Of a DNA stretch of 64,000 bases, positions 17,670-27,241 are shown in pieces. This DNA is from Aliiglaciecola sp041538045 (GTDB taxonomy: Bacteria; Pseudomonadota; Gammaproteobacteria; Enterobacterales; Alteromonadaceae). The notes below the pieces were generated by a model. It saw only the letters and a program-made list of their open reading frames with translations, was not told the origin of the DNA and made no database searches. Both the position numbers and the translations under genes were made by a program. Each line of letters begins with the position of its first letter. Position 1 is the first letter of the stretch. The DNA lies in the NCBI RefSeq assembly GCF_041538045.1, contig NZ_JBGOSE010000004.1:1-64000 (forward strand). Direction: 5' to 3'.

Positions 17670-19322
17670 TTGAATGAAAGTAAACGCAGATTTGGCCTAT
17701 TCGCAGGTTTACAAACTCGCCTACTGCTAATCATTATTTTAGGAGCTGTAATTTTTTCAGTTACAGCGGGTTTGTTTGCCTATCATTTAGGTGAACAGCG
17801 CGGCATTTCCACTAGCCAAGCTACACTGACCGATCTAGCTCAAGCTGTTGAAAAGACCGTTGCTATTGGGGCTTTTGCATCTGATTCCGTTTTACTCGCT
17901 GAAGTGGTCGATGGTCTAGCTCGTAATTCTTTGGTTGCTATGGTGAAGATTGAGGCTGTAAACGGTGATATTTTAGCGCAAAACCCTCGAGCTGAATCGT
18001 CCAGTTTAGAAAATTTAGATGTCAATCCGAATACCTACGTGAAACAAGTCTTGTATTCGCCATTTGATGAAACTGAAACTGTTGGCGTGTTGCATATTTA
18101 TGCTCACCAAGATCTCATCGCTAAGTCTGCAAAACAAGAAGCACTAACCATGGCCTGGATGATGGTTGGACAAACCGTGTTAGTAGCAATCCTTATCTAT
18201 GCAGTAGTGGCGTCTTTGGTTTCTCGTCCAATAACACGTTTGGCGGAACAGTTACGGCTAATGCCGGCGGGATCTCGTGAGCGCTTAGACACACCTTCTC
18301 TGCACCGTGGGGATGAGATAGGTATTTTGATAAATAGTGCCAATGAGTTGTTAGATGCAAACGCCATCGCGTTAAATCGAGAGCGAGAGTTGCGACATGA
18401 GATAGAGTTAATGGAGGCACAATATCGTCAAATATTCGATTCCAGTAGCGCGGGAATTTTTGTACTAGACCAAAATGGTGCCTTAATAAACAGCAACCCT
18501 ACAGTGTCGAAAGTTGTTGGTATACCTTTATCGATGATGCAACAACTCAAGCATGATAACTTTATTGAACGGGTATTTGGGCAACCTGATAAAGTCCGGG
18601 CCATGGTACAAAAGTCTATTCTTACTGGTGAGACTGTGCCGGGCGACCTTGAGTTGGTCCAACAAGGAGATGACCATCGTTGGGTACATTGTTTAATCTC
18701 TGTCCATACCAGCCCCGCGGAAACAGGTAGTGCCATACCAATAACTACTGAAGGAGTTATGTATGATATCACCGAGCGTAAGAGTCTCGAAACTGCTGTT
18801 CGTTACCAAGCTGATCATGATGCTCTCACTGGGTTAAATAATCGCGCTTCAAGTCATACCATTATCGAGCGGTTTTTGGATGAATGCCGAAATAACACCA
18901 CGGAAGTCAGTGTCTTGTGTATCGATTTAGATGGCTTTAAACAGATCAATGATCAATACGGTCATGAAGCAGGTGATAAGGTTTTAATCGAATGCGCATT
19001 GCGCATGAAAAAAGCGGTGCGTCGTTCAACTGATTTGGTTGGAAGGCTTGGTGGCGATGAGTTTGTCGTTGCCCTACGTGATATTGGCCCGAGTGACGAG
19101 GCTTTAAGCGTTGTCGCGGATGCCATTATGGATTCTGTATGTCAGCCAATTGTTTTAAAAGACGGGACTAAGGTGCAGGTGGGAGCCAGTATTGGCATCG
19201 CTTGTGCTCCAATACATTCAAATGACCGTGTCACCATAATAGATATGGCAGATACCAGTATGTATAAAGTTAAACGAACTGGGAAAAACACATACGCGAT
19301 GGCCTACCCTAAAAAATACTAA
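17670..19322 (+). CDS. Membrane diguanylate cyclase: CHASE8-like, HAMP, PAS, GGDEF
   Basis: 550 residues. TM1 is at about 14-36, followed by a periplasmic CHASE8-like domain (LTDLAQAVEKTVAIGAFASD) and TM2 at about 155-178. Then come HAMP (SRPITRLAEQLRLM), PAS (YRQIFDSSSAGIFVLD, about 253-370) and GGDEF (about 380-545). The active site GGDEF is intact (residues 461-465), and the inhibitory site RSTD lies five residues before it, so product inhibition is expected. The TTG start at 17670 follows AAGGAG. Domain order, apart from the PAS insertion, matches YfiN/TpbB, whose partners are a periplasmic repressor and an outer-membrane protein. The two genes upstream fit those places. Confidence 0.9.
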   Translation: MNESKRRFGLFAGLQTRLLLIIILGAVIFSVTAGLFAYHLGEQRGISTSQATLTDLAQAVEKTVAIGAFASDSVLLAEVVDGLARNSLVAMVKIEAVNGDILAQNPRAESSSLENLDVNPNTYVKQVLYSPFDETETVGVLHIYAHQDLIAKSAKQEALTMAWMMVGQTVLVAILIYAVVASLVSRPITRLAEQLRLMPAGSRERLDTPSLHRGDEIGILINSANELLDANAIALNRERELRHEIELMEAQYRQIFDSSSAGIFVLDQNGALINSNPTVSKVVGIPLSMMQQLKHDNFIERVFGQPDKVRAMVQKSILTGETVPGDLELVQQGDDHRWVHCLISVHTSPAETGSAIPITTEGVMYDITERKSLETAVRYQADHDALTGLNNRASSHTIIERFLDECRNNTTEVSVLCIDLDGFKQINDQYGHEAGDKVLIECALRMKKAVRRSTDLVGRLGGDEFVVALRDIGPSDEALSVVADAIMDSVCQPIVLKDGTKVQVGASIGIACAPIHSNDRVTIIDMADTSMYKVKRTGKNTYAMAYPKKY

Positions 19323-19529
19323 GGACGATGATTTAATAGCACTTATATCATCTAGATCGCAGAATTCTTTGTTAACCTAATCTTTACGCGCTATTCACGA
19401 GGTTTTTCAATATACTCTATACTTTAAAAAAAGACTTAGGTAAATCAGCGAACTGCGTTGCCTACGTTTTTAGGCGAAAACCTGAGCTTTCATAGAGAAA
19501 GCCAAACCTGACTATAAGAGGGATTTTTT

Positions 19530-20012
19530 ATGTTGAGACGGGCTAAGTCAATCATGATTCTTACCGTGGCAATTTGGGGTTTTGTAGGGGCACTGCATAA
19601 CTTAATCGATTGGCAGGGAACATTGATCGCTGTGAAAATGGCGACATCGATGATTACCATTCCAGACGGTTCAGAAAGTTGGCAAGCCACCTCAAACCTT
19701 ATTGTTGTTTGGATTGGCGCGCTGTTTATTTTGGGGGCAAAGTTGACTACTGGCGTTATGTGCACCATCGGCTCAATACGCATGTGGAAAGCGCAAGGTG
19801 CCAACAGTAGTGTCTATAATGCCGCGAAACAAATTGCCTTAACCGGCTGTGCGGTGGCGATTATTATGTTGTTCGGTGGTTTTATCATTATCGCTGAAAG
19901 CTGGTTTGAGCTTTGGCGTTCAGAAACCATGTTAGCCCCGGTATTGGGCTCTGCTTTTCGTTATGCAGGGATGATTTCCCTGATTTCGATTTTTGTCGCA
20001 TTGAAGGACTAG
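19530..20012 (+). CDS. DUF2165 small integral membrane protein
   Basis: 160 residues with four hydrophobic segments (about 7-24, 52-74, 100-123, 135-157). The pattern of Trp, Asn and Asp in the first loop (ALHNLIDWQG) and TIPDGSESWQATSN fits the DUF2165 family of predicted membrane proteins. Function unknown. GAGGGA precedes the ATG. Confidence 0.75.
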   Translation: MLRRAKSIMILTVAIWGFVGALHNLIDWQGTLIAVKMATSMITIPDGSESWQATSNLIVVWIGALFILGAKLTTGVMCTIGSIRMWKAQGANSSVYNAAKQIALTGCAVAIIMLFGGFIIIAESWFELWRSETMLAPVLGSAFRYAGMISLISIFVALKD

Positions 20013-20030
20013 CTTTAGTTATTGGCACTA

Positions 20031-20063
20031 AAAAAGGCGATATAAAAGTACATATCGCCTTAA
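20031..20063 (-). terminator. Rho-independent terminator of the TonB receptor gene
   Basis: Stem AAGGCGATAT/ATATCGCCTT (20034-20043 with 20052-20061). Read on the minus strand it is followed by a run of T, placing it just past the receptor stop codon. Confidence 0.85.
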
Positions 20064-20103
20064 AAGAGGCATAAAGTTCACCTTTAGTTGGGGTAAACCT
20101 TAT

Positions 20104-22458
20104 TTAGAAGTGCATTAGTACATTCACACCATAGGTACGAGGAGCACCCTTTAAGAAGGTGTCAGGGGTTAATCCTGTTGTTGGGAAAAATCCAACATTG
20201 TAATCTTCGTCAGTCAAATTTCTCACCCACAATGCAACTTCCCAATTTTCAGTTTCCAAAGCAACTCGCCCATTGGCAATGGTGTATGAATCCACTTGGT
20301 CATTGTTATTGATTGTTTGATAATGCTCGCCTGTATTGCTTGCATCAATTTGCGTGCGCAGCATAAAGTTATCATTTATGGAGGTGGCATAAACCACGGT
20401 TAGATTCCACGAGAGATCAGGAGAAAAGGGTAAATCATTGCCTTCAATGGTGGTGTCTTCACCTTGGAAGTTATTTATTTCCGATTCAATAATTGCCGCG
20501 CCAGCACGAATATCGAGTCCATCGATTGGAGATAAAGTGAGGGCAAACTCTGCACCTTGAATTGTTGCATCTGAGACGTTAGCGCGAACGTTAGTGCTTG
20601 CACCTGCTACAAATAAGGTTGCGGTAGATTGATAGTCAGAAAAATCGTAATAAAAAAGGTTAGCTTCAGCTGAAAGTAACCCATCGTCTGAACGATATTT
20701 AGAGCCTACTTCATAGGCTACTAAGGTTTCTGAATCAATGGGCAGCGCTTCTTCTGCAGTTAAAATGGTTGAGCCGTCAAAGCCGCCGGCTTTGTAACCT
20801 GTGCTAACCGTTGCGTAGAGTCGCCACTGTTTTGCCGGAGTAAAGATTCCGCTAACTTTCCAAGTCACCTCACTATCATCTAAGGATTCGTTGAAAACCA
20901 AAGGTGATGATGGGTCAATTGGCACACCAATATACACCTCTCCTGCAGGGAAGAATGTGGGAGCTGTGCCGTAAACGCCATAGGGGTCAAGATTTTGCGT
21001 TTGTCCTTCAAACGTCACTTCATCTGAAGAGTAACGAATACCGGCTTCTAGTGTAAACCACTCTACTGGCGTCCAGTCTGATGACGCGAACAAGCCCAAT
21101 GAGTCACGCTCTTGTACATAATCAGTTTGTACATCGGTTTGCCATAAACCTGAATTCAAGAACAATAGGTTGGTGCCAAAGTCCACTTCATCTTGCAAAC
21201 TGAATGCACCAAGTAACCAATTAACGTTTTCTGAATAACTACCTGCAAGGCGAGCTTCAACGGTGAATTGGGAAAATTCATTTCTAAATAGATAATCAGC
21301 AACGGAAAATGGTAGGTTATCTGAGGTTGTATAGTCACGCTCAAGTGACTCATAACCGATTAAAACAGTTCCCGTAGTACCTGAGGAAAACTCATGTTCA
21401 ATTTGTAGGTTCGCGCCAAATTGCTCCGAGTCTAGTTTAGGTAGCATATTGGAATACACAGTGAACGGGTCGTTGTCTAATGCATTGGCAAAATCCATTA
21501 ATGCTGGATCTTGGGGATCCAGAAAAAATGCTGCCGAATTCGCATATTCCACCCAATTATCAGCCGTTACGTCAGGTATGGCTAATTCAGAATTATCTTC
21601 ACCCAAGGTCACTTTTGCGGTAACTAAGGTGCTGTCTGATACTGTCCATTCTGCGGTCACACGGGCTGAAACACGATCAGTTCCGCCCCAGTCTCCTTGG
21701 ACTGCAACAGCTTGTTGCGGAGTGATAGTGCCTTCTGCGTAGGTATAGCCTGTTCCAGGGCCCGTGCCTAAGTGTTCATAGAAACCATCTGAAGACTCAT
21801 ATAAGCCAGCAATGCGTACTAGAAAATCATCAGAAATAGGAAGGTTAACTGCGCCTTCACCACGAAATAAACCGTAGTTGCCAACATCTAAGTCTAGGTA
21901 TCCACCAAAATCTATATCAGGTCGATTGGTTAAGATGTTTACTGCACCAGCGGTGGCATTACGACCGTATAATGTGCCTTGAGGTCCCTTCAATACCTCT
22001 ACTCTATCAATATCAAAATACTGGCCGTTTAATAAGCCATTTGTGCCTTGGTAGACGCCATTTACATGAATGGCGGCTGATGAAGAACCATTTGGGTTGA
22101 AGTCATCATCGCCTACTCCGCGAATGGTGATTCTCGGAGATGAGGCACCAGCATAGGTCTCACTATATATAAGCCCGGGGGTATTTAGTGCTAAGGCTTG
22201 GGCATCTGCAGTCCCATTTGCTCGAAGTTGCTTGTTGTTGAGAACATTTACAACGCCAGGGATATCTTGAATTGATTCGACCTTTTTACGGGCGGTTACG
22301 GTAACAACCTCGAGGGTTTCTTCCTCTGTATTTGTTACTTGAGCAAGTGCTTGTGAAGGAAGGAGTGTGAGTCCTGAAGCTGCCATAAAAATACCTTTTA
22401 TGGCTAGGTAAATTGTTTTTTTGCGATAGTTATTCGTACGTACTGTGTGGGTAGTCAT
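20104..22458 (-). CDS. TonB-dependent outer-membrane receptor
   Basis: 784 residues from the ATG at 22458 (a frame open further, to 22500, lacks a good site). Signal peptide, then the TonB-box region ETLEVVTVTARKK. The plug domain has SIQDIPGVVNVLN, ITIRGVGDDDF and DRVEVLKGPQGTLYGRNATAGAVNILT. A 22-strand barrel follows, ending in MHF with C-terminal Phe. The type is common in marine Alteromonadales for siderophores, cobalamin or oligosaccharides; no transport partner gene is adjacent, so the ligand cannot be named. A TTAACGTTAA palindrome overlaps its 5' region. Confidence 0.93.
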   Translation of the reverse strand: MTTHTVRTNNYRKKTIYLAIKGIFMAASGLTLLPSQALAQVTNTEEETLEVVTVTARKKVESIQDIPGVVNVLNNKQLRANGTADAQALALNTPGLIYSETYAGASSPRITIRGVGDDDFNPNGSSSAAIHVNGVYQGTNGLLNGQYFDIDRVEVLKGPQGTLYGRNATAGAVNILTNRPDIDFGGYLDLDVGNYGLFRGEGAVNLPISDDFLVRIAGLYESSDGFYEHLGTGPGTGYTYAEGTITPQQAVAVQGDWGGTDRVSARVTAEWTVSDSTLVTAKVTLGEDNSELAIPDVTADNWVEYANSAAFFLDPQDPALMDFANALDNDPFTVYSNMLPKLDSEQFGANLQIEHEFSSGTTGTVLIGYESLERDYTTSDNLPFSVADYLFRNEFSQFTVEARLAGSYSENVNWLLGAFSLQDEVDFGTNLLFLNSGLWQTDVQTDYVQERDSLGLFASSDWTPVEWFTLEAGIRYSSDEVTFEGQTQNLDPYGVYGTAPTFFPAGEVYIGVPIDPSSPLVFNESLDDSEVTWKVSGIFTPAKQWRLYATVSTGYKAGGFDGSTILTAEEALPIDSETLVAYEVGSKYRSDDGLLSAEANLFYYDFSDYQSTATLFVAGASTNVRANVSDATIQGAEFALTLSPIDGLDIRAGAAIIESEINNFQGEDTTIEGNDLPFSPDLSWNLTVVYATSINDNFMLRTQIDASNTGEHYQTINNNDQVDSYTIANGRVALETENWEVALWVRNLTDEDYNVGFFPTTGLTPDTFLKGAPRTYGVNVLMHF

Positions 22459-22833
22459 ATGTGTTCCAAGATTAACGTTAATCATAAACTGCTCATCCAA
22501 TTGGACGGCGGCTCATTATATTCATTTCTACGTTAACGGATATGGCTGCATACCTTTTATCCATAAATTTAATATAAAATTCATAAAGTTATACTACCTT
22601 AATGTTGGCTTATTTGGTTTTGATATAGCTGCTTTGTCTTTCCTTAGGCGCAAAACCGAACTAATCTGGATTGTTTGTTAATCTCACCACGCCACCGCTA
22701 ATGGATGGCAAATTTGTTTTTAACTCACTGATCAAATTTAGTCAGTCGCACGTATAAATCGCAAACTAAATTCACACGGATTCATTAATCATTATACTAG
22801 GAGTGAAATCATTAAAAACTTTGGGAGTGGGGA
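22459..22833. other. Intergenic stretch between divergent receptor and GGDEF genes
   Basis: 375 bases of AT-rich DNA. Apart from the palindrome at 22470-22483, no gene or structure was recognised. Confidence 0.5.
22470..22483. promoter_or_regulatory. 14-bp perfect palindrome, possible operator
   Basis: GATTAACGTTAATC lies 11 bases upstream of the receptor start codon. Perfect palindromes with a central CG are typical of LacI/GalR-family operators, so repression of the receptor by such a regulator is possible. No regulator gene of that family is in the window. Confidence 0.4.
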
Positions 22834-23745
22834 ATGGAAGATTCATTTGAATTCTTAAGCTTAGTTCTTGACTCGATTACTGAACATATTGTCGTAATTG
22901 ATGAAGCAGGTGACATTAAATACGTCAATCGAAGTTGGTCAGCCTTTGGTAGCAATAATGAGTGTACGGTAGGACATGATTGGCGTGGCGTTAATTATTT
23001 AGACGTATGTGATAAAGCCGCTGCTGTTGGCGATGATTTTGGGGCAAATGCCGGTGATGGTATTAGAAGCGTTGTCGCGCAAAACTCCTCTCTTTTTTAT
23101 TTAGAGTATCCTTGCCATAGCCCTAATGAGCCCCGCTGGTTTATGATGCGGGTATCTCCTTTTGGTCTTGCAGATGCAAACTATTTTGTTATCTCCCATC
23201 AAAATATTACGGAGCGAAAACTAGCCGAAGAAAAGGTGCTAAATCTATCTCGAATTGATGAATTAACTGGGGTTGCAAACCGTCGCCATTTTAATGAGTT
23301 TATCGAAAGTGAATGGGAGCGATGTCATCGCCATAACATGCCAATTAGTCTTGCAATGATTGATTTGGACTACTTTAAATTATTAAATGATAGCTATGGA
23401 CATCAAGTTGGCGATAAGTGTTTAAAGTCCATTGGGGAAATACTGCAAAACTATGTTCATAGACCCAGTGATATTTGTGCTCGTTATGGTGGAGAAGAGT
23501 TTGCGATAGTGTATGGAGATACTAATTTACAGCAAGCCAAGGGGTTAATTAATAAGCTACTCGAACACATCCGCACCCTCAACATACTAAACGAAAACTC
23601 ACCCATAGGCCCCACTTTAACGGCTAGCATTGGATTGTATTCGACTCACCCAAATGGTGATAGTAATGTCATTGAACTTATTCGTCGTACCGATGATTTA
23701 CTCTATTTGGCGAAAAAAAATGGCAGAAACCAAATCTATTCCTAG
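22834..23745 (+). CDS. Soluble diguanylate cyclase with PAS domain
   Basis: 303 residues and no membrane segment. The PAS fold (about 5-125) begins FLSLVLDSITEHIVVIDEAGDIKYVN and ends in the PAC-like VISHQNITERK. The GGDEF domain (about 135-300) starts SRIDELTGVANRRHFNE and has an intact GGEEF (219-223), with RPSD as the I-site five residues upstream. It should make c-di-GMP in the cytoplasm in response to an unknown PAS ligand. GGGAGTGGGGA precedes the ATG. Confidence 0.92.
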   Translation: MEDSFEFLSLVLDSITEHIVVIDEAGDIKYVNRSWSAFGSNNECTVGHDWRGVNYLDVCDKAAAVGDDFGANAGDGIRSVVAQNSSLFYLEYPCHSPNEPRWFMMRVSPFGLADANYFVISHQNITERKLAEEKVLNLSRIDELTGVANRRHFNEFIESEWERCHRHNMPISLAMIDLDYFKLLNDSYGHQVGDKCLKSIGEILQNYVHRPSDICARYGGEEFAIVYGDTNLQQAKGLINKLLEHIRTLNILNENSPIGPTLTASIGLYSTHPNGDSNVIELIRRTDDLLYLAKKNGRNQIYS

Positions 23746-23958
23746 GTTCATAATCAATTTAGTACCCGTAAATGAGACATATTTTATATGAGGCGATTTT
23801 TTAATGCCGATGTTGTTTTTTATAGATGTTATAATTTCTCAACTATTTGCCTAATTAGCCTAGCTGGATACAGCGTTTTGCTATTCTGCAAAGTACTAAG
23901 CTTCAACTCGATAAAGCTGAAGTGAGTCCTCAATTAACAGCGCTTTTAGGAAACCTAC

Positions 23959-24222
23959 ATGAAAATTTTAGTACGTAATTTAGATCGAACAACCAGTGAA
24001 GACGAATTAAAACGTTTGTTCGAGGAGTTTGGTAAGGTGCAATCTTGTAGTTTGGTTATTGACCAAGATAGTGGCATATCAAAAGGCTTCGGATTTGTGG
24101 AAATGCCTAAAGCTGGAGAGGCTAAAGCTGCGATCACAAACTTAAATTATAAAATGGTCGGTGGTAATAAAATACGAGTAAAACGAGCGGAAGATAAAAA
24201 CCTAGATCAAACACCCGAATAA
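23959..24222 (+). CDS. RNA-binding protein with one RRM domain
   Basis: 87 residues, almost entirely one RNA-recognition motif. RNP2 is ILVRNL (3-8) and RNP1 is KGFGFVEM (42-49) with both aromatic residues present. The short basic tail (IRVKRAEDK) is usual for the small bacterial RRM proteins of cyanobacteria and marine gammaproteobacteria, often induced by cold. A 213-base upstream gap may hold a leader. GGAAACCT precedes the ATG. Confidence 0.92.
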   Translation: MKILVRNLDRTTSEDELKRLFEEFGKVQSCSLVIDQDSGISKGFGFVEMPKAGEAKAAITNLNYKMVGGNKIRVKRAEDKNLDQTPE

Positions 24223-24286
24223 TTAAACAAGTTTGATCGTTAGGTATCTGCTTAGTGATATGTAATCAACAAAATGGAATTATGGA

Positions 24287-24694
24287 ATGAGCCAGTCGGC
24301 TAAACAACAATTAACGAGTGTGGCGTTGCTGGTGAAAAGTTATGCCGAAGCAATCGATTTTTATACGGATAAGTTAAGTTTTCAAATCGTTCAAAACATC
24401 GATATGGGTGAGGGGCAACGATTTGTAAAGGTCTCTCTCGCTAACTCCCATGGCTGTAATTTGTTATTGCTCAAAGCAGAGTCAGAACAACAACTCGCTG
24501 CTGTGGGGAATCAAGCTGGAGGCAGCGTTTTTTTGATTATTCAAACTGATGATTTTTGGCGAGACTATCAGCAGATGTTAGCCAAAGGTGTCGTCTTTGA
24601 TGAGCAACCTCGGGAAGAGCCCTATGGAACTGTGGTGGTGTTTCAAGATTTGTATGGTAACAAGTTGGATTTGATTGAAGTAAAACAACCATAA
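24287..24694 (+). CDS. VOC-family (glyoxalase-fold) protein
   Basis: 135 residues forming one complete vicinal-oxygen-chelate domain: it opens LTSVALLVKSYAEAIDFYTDKLSF and closes YGTVVVFQDLYGNKLDLIE. Cytoplasmic, no signal peptide. The metal-ligand positions cannot be assigned with confidence by eye. Activity unknown; many relatives are annotated as glyoxalase/bleomycin-resistance-like. Confidence 0.85.
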   Translation: MSQSAKQQLTSVALLVKSYAEAIDFYTDKLSFQIVQNIDMGEGQRFVKVSLANSHGCNLLLLKAESEQQLAAVGNQAGGSVFLIIQTDDFWRDYQQMLAKGVVFDEQPREEPYGTVVVFQDLYGNKLDLIEVKQP

Positions 24695-24736
24695 TTAGTT
24701 TTTGGTTTAATACCCAGTACCCAAGGATGAGTAACC

Positions 24737-24961
24737 ATGTTTTTAATTATTAAATTGTTTTTACAACTTGCAGCATTGAAGTTGCATGACGTTGTAGATA
24801 AACCCATCCCTCCCACACTTTTGTATACTTTGTCGTTAATTTTTATTGGTCTTATTTCTACCTCATTTATTTTGCATACGCTATTTTTTAGTTTAGTGTT
24901 AGCTATGTTATCCATGCTTTACTTCTGGTTATTGTCGCATTTTCCATCAGGCACTAAATAA
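24737..24961 (+). CDS. Small hydrophobic membrane protein
   Basis: 74 residues with two hydrophobic helices (about 27-47 and 49-66). AAGGATGAG precedes the ATG. No family recognised. It lies 42 bases after the VOC gene and may be cotranscribed. Confidence 0.55.
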   Translation: MFLIIKLFLQLAALKLHDVVDKPIPPTLLYTLSLIFIGLISTSFILHTLFFSLVLAMLSMLYFWLLSHFPSGTK

Positions 24962-25043
24962 TATGGAATTATGTTCGTAGGCAGACTGATTCTAATGCTA
25001 TTTTAAGCTTTGATGAGCGATTCTTAACAGGTTGAAGGACAAA

Positions 25044-25247
25044 ATGAAACGCGCAATTTTGGGGTATCACCAAGATGATGAAAATCATTGGGTAGCTGAA
25101 CTAGACTGTGGTCATAACCAACACGTTAGACATACTCCACCTTGGACGAATCGACCATGGGTGCTAACGGTGACGGGAAGAAACGCTAAGATAGGCTTTA
25201 TGCTGAATTGCAAAAAATGTGATAGAAATGAACCAAAAGATAATTAA
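25044..25247 (+). CDS. DUF3565 protein
   Basis: 67 residues from the ATG at 25044, preceded by AAGGA; a TTG in frame at 25032 overlaps that site. The family signature is clear: GYHQDDENHWVAELDCGHNQHVRHTPPW near the start (residues 6-33) and a closing CKKCDR. Conserved His and Cys suggest metal binding. I recall the family being described as pressure-regulated; the function is not known. Confidence 0.85.
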   Translation: MKRAILGYHQDDENHWVAELDCGHNQHVRHTPPWTNRPWVLTVTGRNAKIGFMLNCKKCDRNEPKDN

Positions 25248-25294
25248 CATTTATCTATGTCTTTGTTCAATTTTTATAGTTTTGTAGGAATTAA

Positions 25295-26017
25295 ATGTCT
25301 GAAATTTTAACCATTGTCTTGCTTACCGGTTTATCAGGAAGCTGCATACTTATAGGTGGCATTTTGGCCACTTTTGACCACATACGGCCGCTTTGGATTG
25401 AGCGAGAAGTTCGCCATTCAGTGATTGCTTTTGGTGGTGGTATTTTACTAGGCGCTGTTGCAGTAGTATTAGTACCTGAAGGTATAGCCAACATGCAAGG
25501 TTCGCTGTTTTCAATCCCCATTGTGCTGTTGGGTGGCTTTGTTTTCTTTTTCATTGAACGACGCCTAGGCTTAAAAAAGCAGGATTCACCACAACTTATG
25601 GGAATGATGCTGGATTACATACCCGAAGCTGTCGCGTTGGGCGGCCTTGTGGCCCTTGGCTCTCCTGTAGCGCCTTTGTTAGCGATTTTTATTGGTCTAC
25701 AAAACCTTCCAGAGGGCTTTAATAGTTATCGTGAAATCAATAATAAAAATGGCAATAAATCGAGCAAAACCCTTTTGACTATGGCAGGGTTAATTCCCTT
25801 AGGTCCAATTGCTGGACTCGTTGGTTATATTTTCCTGTCAGATTACCAAGGGGTATTAGGTGCAATTATGCTGTTTGCTTCAGGTGGCATTTTGTACATC
25901 ATATTCCAAGATATTGCTCCGCAATCACGTTTGGATAAACACTGGGCTCCACCTTTGGGGGCTGTATTTGGTTTTTGCCTTGCGCTGTTTAGTGACATGG
26001 TGGTGAGTACGAGCTAA
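25295..26017 (+). CDS. ZIP-family-like metal transporter
   Basis: 240 residues with seven to eight hydrophobic segments. The fourth and fifth helices contain DYIPEAVALG and GLQNLPEGF, equivalents of the HNxPEG metal-binding motif of ZIP carriers, with Gln in place of the usual His. The loop after TM3 is short. Likely uptake of a divalent cation. AGGAAT precedes the ATG. Confidence 0.8.
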   Translation: MSEILTIVLLTGLSGSCILIGGILATFDHIRPLWIEREVRHSVIAFGGGILLGAVAVVLVPEGIANMQGSLFSIPIVLLGGFVFFFIERRLGLKKQDSPQLMGMMLDYIPEAVALGGLVALGSPVAPLLAIFIGLQNLPEGFNSYREINNKNGNKSSKTLLTMAGLIPLGPIAGLVGYIFLSDYQGVLGAIMLFASGGILYIIFQDIAPQSRLDKHWAPPLGAVFGFCLALFSDMVVSTS

Positions 26018-26068
26018 TCGCAGTTAACTCCCATTTATATGAATTATTTAACTACAAAGAAGTTGCCC

Positions 26069-26638
26069 ATGGAAATTAAAAGAATAGTGATAAGTGTGCT
26101 GTTATTAAGTTTGTCAGCCTGCCAGACAACCGACACTAACAACACCACAAATTATGAAGCTCAAGGCAATTTGCAATCTAGCACCTCGTTGGGTTGTGTT
26201 GGCATGAATGAAGTGATTCCGTCCCACTCCCCTGCGGATTTGTTTTTGGGGTTAACCGCATGCATGGACCAAGGGGATGTTGATAACGCAAGCGATTTAT
26301 ATCTAGTCGCCATGAGCTATGGTTATTTTGACACCCGAAGGGTCGCAGATCGTTCGACGCATCAGGCAATAATGGTATTGAGAATGAATGCTTTTGGCGA
26401 TATTGAGCAATCCGCTCTAGATTCATTTTTAGCGAGTGTTAAGCAGAAAACCTCTGATAATGCTGGTATGTGTGAGACCTTGAAACAACTAGGCCAACCA
26501 CGTTACTTCCCAACCTACATGATTCAACATGGTATGGGAGCATTTACTGAGCAACCCCATAGTGCTGGTCTTATTGATAATTTTGACTCTGAGTTAGCTT
26601 GGAAAGAAGCGTTATCTGTAGTGGTAAATTGCCAGTAG
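26069..26638 (+). CDS. Predicted lipoprotein of unknown function
   Basis: 189 residues from the ATG at 26069, which gives a standard lipoprotein signal (IKRIVISVLLLSLSAC, lipobox LSAC). The frame opens 30 bases earlier but that start has no ribosome-binding site. The mature protein is soluble with two to three helical stretches and a conserved-looking YFPTYMIQHGMGAF near 155. No family recognised. Confidence 0.7.
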   Translation: MEIKRIVISVLLLSLSACQTTDTNNTTNYEAQGNLQSSTSLGCVGMNEVIPSHSPADLFLGLTACMDQGDVDNASDLYLVAMSYGYFDTRRVADRSTHQAIMVLRMNAFGDIEQSALDSFLASVKQKTSDNAGMCETLKQLGQPRYFPTYMIQHGMGAFTEQPHSAGLIDNFDSELAWKEALSVVVNCQ

Positions 26639-26794
26639 TATTTATGGTTTTAAATATCAGTGATAGTGAATATGACTGCTAAATATCCCTCAATGTTTGA
26701 TTTCAATCAAAAAGAGCCGTGTACTAACGTGTTGTAATCAGGTTAGTAGAATCACTCTACTTATATTTCAAACCTAATTCTTGGAGTCATAATA

Positions 26795-27175
26795 ATGTCT
26801 TTTAAAAAACACGGTTTATCTATTGGTATTGAGCGCGTTGGTAAAACCTTTTTCTTATCTATGCAAGCAGTGGGAAAGTTAACCCATGAAGATTATGAAA
26901 TCATAACCCCTTTGATCGATGGCGCTTTGGCACAAGTAAAAGAGCCTAAAGTTAATGCATTCATTGATGCAACTGAATTAGAGGGTTGGGAATTAAGAGC
27001 GGCCTGGGACGATTTTAAACTAGGCTTAAAACACAATAATGAATTTCAAAAAATTGCCATCTACGGTAACCAAAAATGGCAGCAACATGCTGCAAAACTA
27101 GGCAGTTGGTTTATCTCAGGTGAGATTAAGTTCTTTGATGATGCGCAAGCCGCAATGGAATGGTTAAGCCCCTAA
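26795..27175 (+). CDS. SpoIIAA-like (STAS/SEC14-type) protein
   Basis: 126 residues. The arrangement HEDYEIITPLIDGAL, VNAFIDATELEGWELRAAWDDFKLGLKH, KIAIYGNQKWQQ and a final EIKFFDDAQAAMEWL is characteristic of the SpoIIAA-like family, cytosolic proteins with an alpha/beta fold of unknown function. A strong GGAG site precedes the ATG. Confidence 0.88.
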   Translation: MSFKKHGLSIGIERVGKTFFLSMQAVGKLTHEDYEIITPLIDGALAQVKEPKVNAFIDATELEGWELRAAWDDFKLGLKHNNEFQKIAIYGNQKWQQHAAKLGSWFISGEIKFFDDAQAAMEWLSP

Positions 27176-27241
27176 TTTGTTTAGTGCAATGGTTTCAATG
27201 CCTTGTATATTATGAGTATTTAACGTCAATTTAGGAAAATT

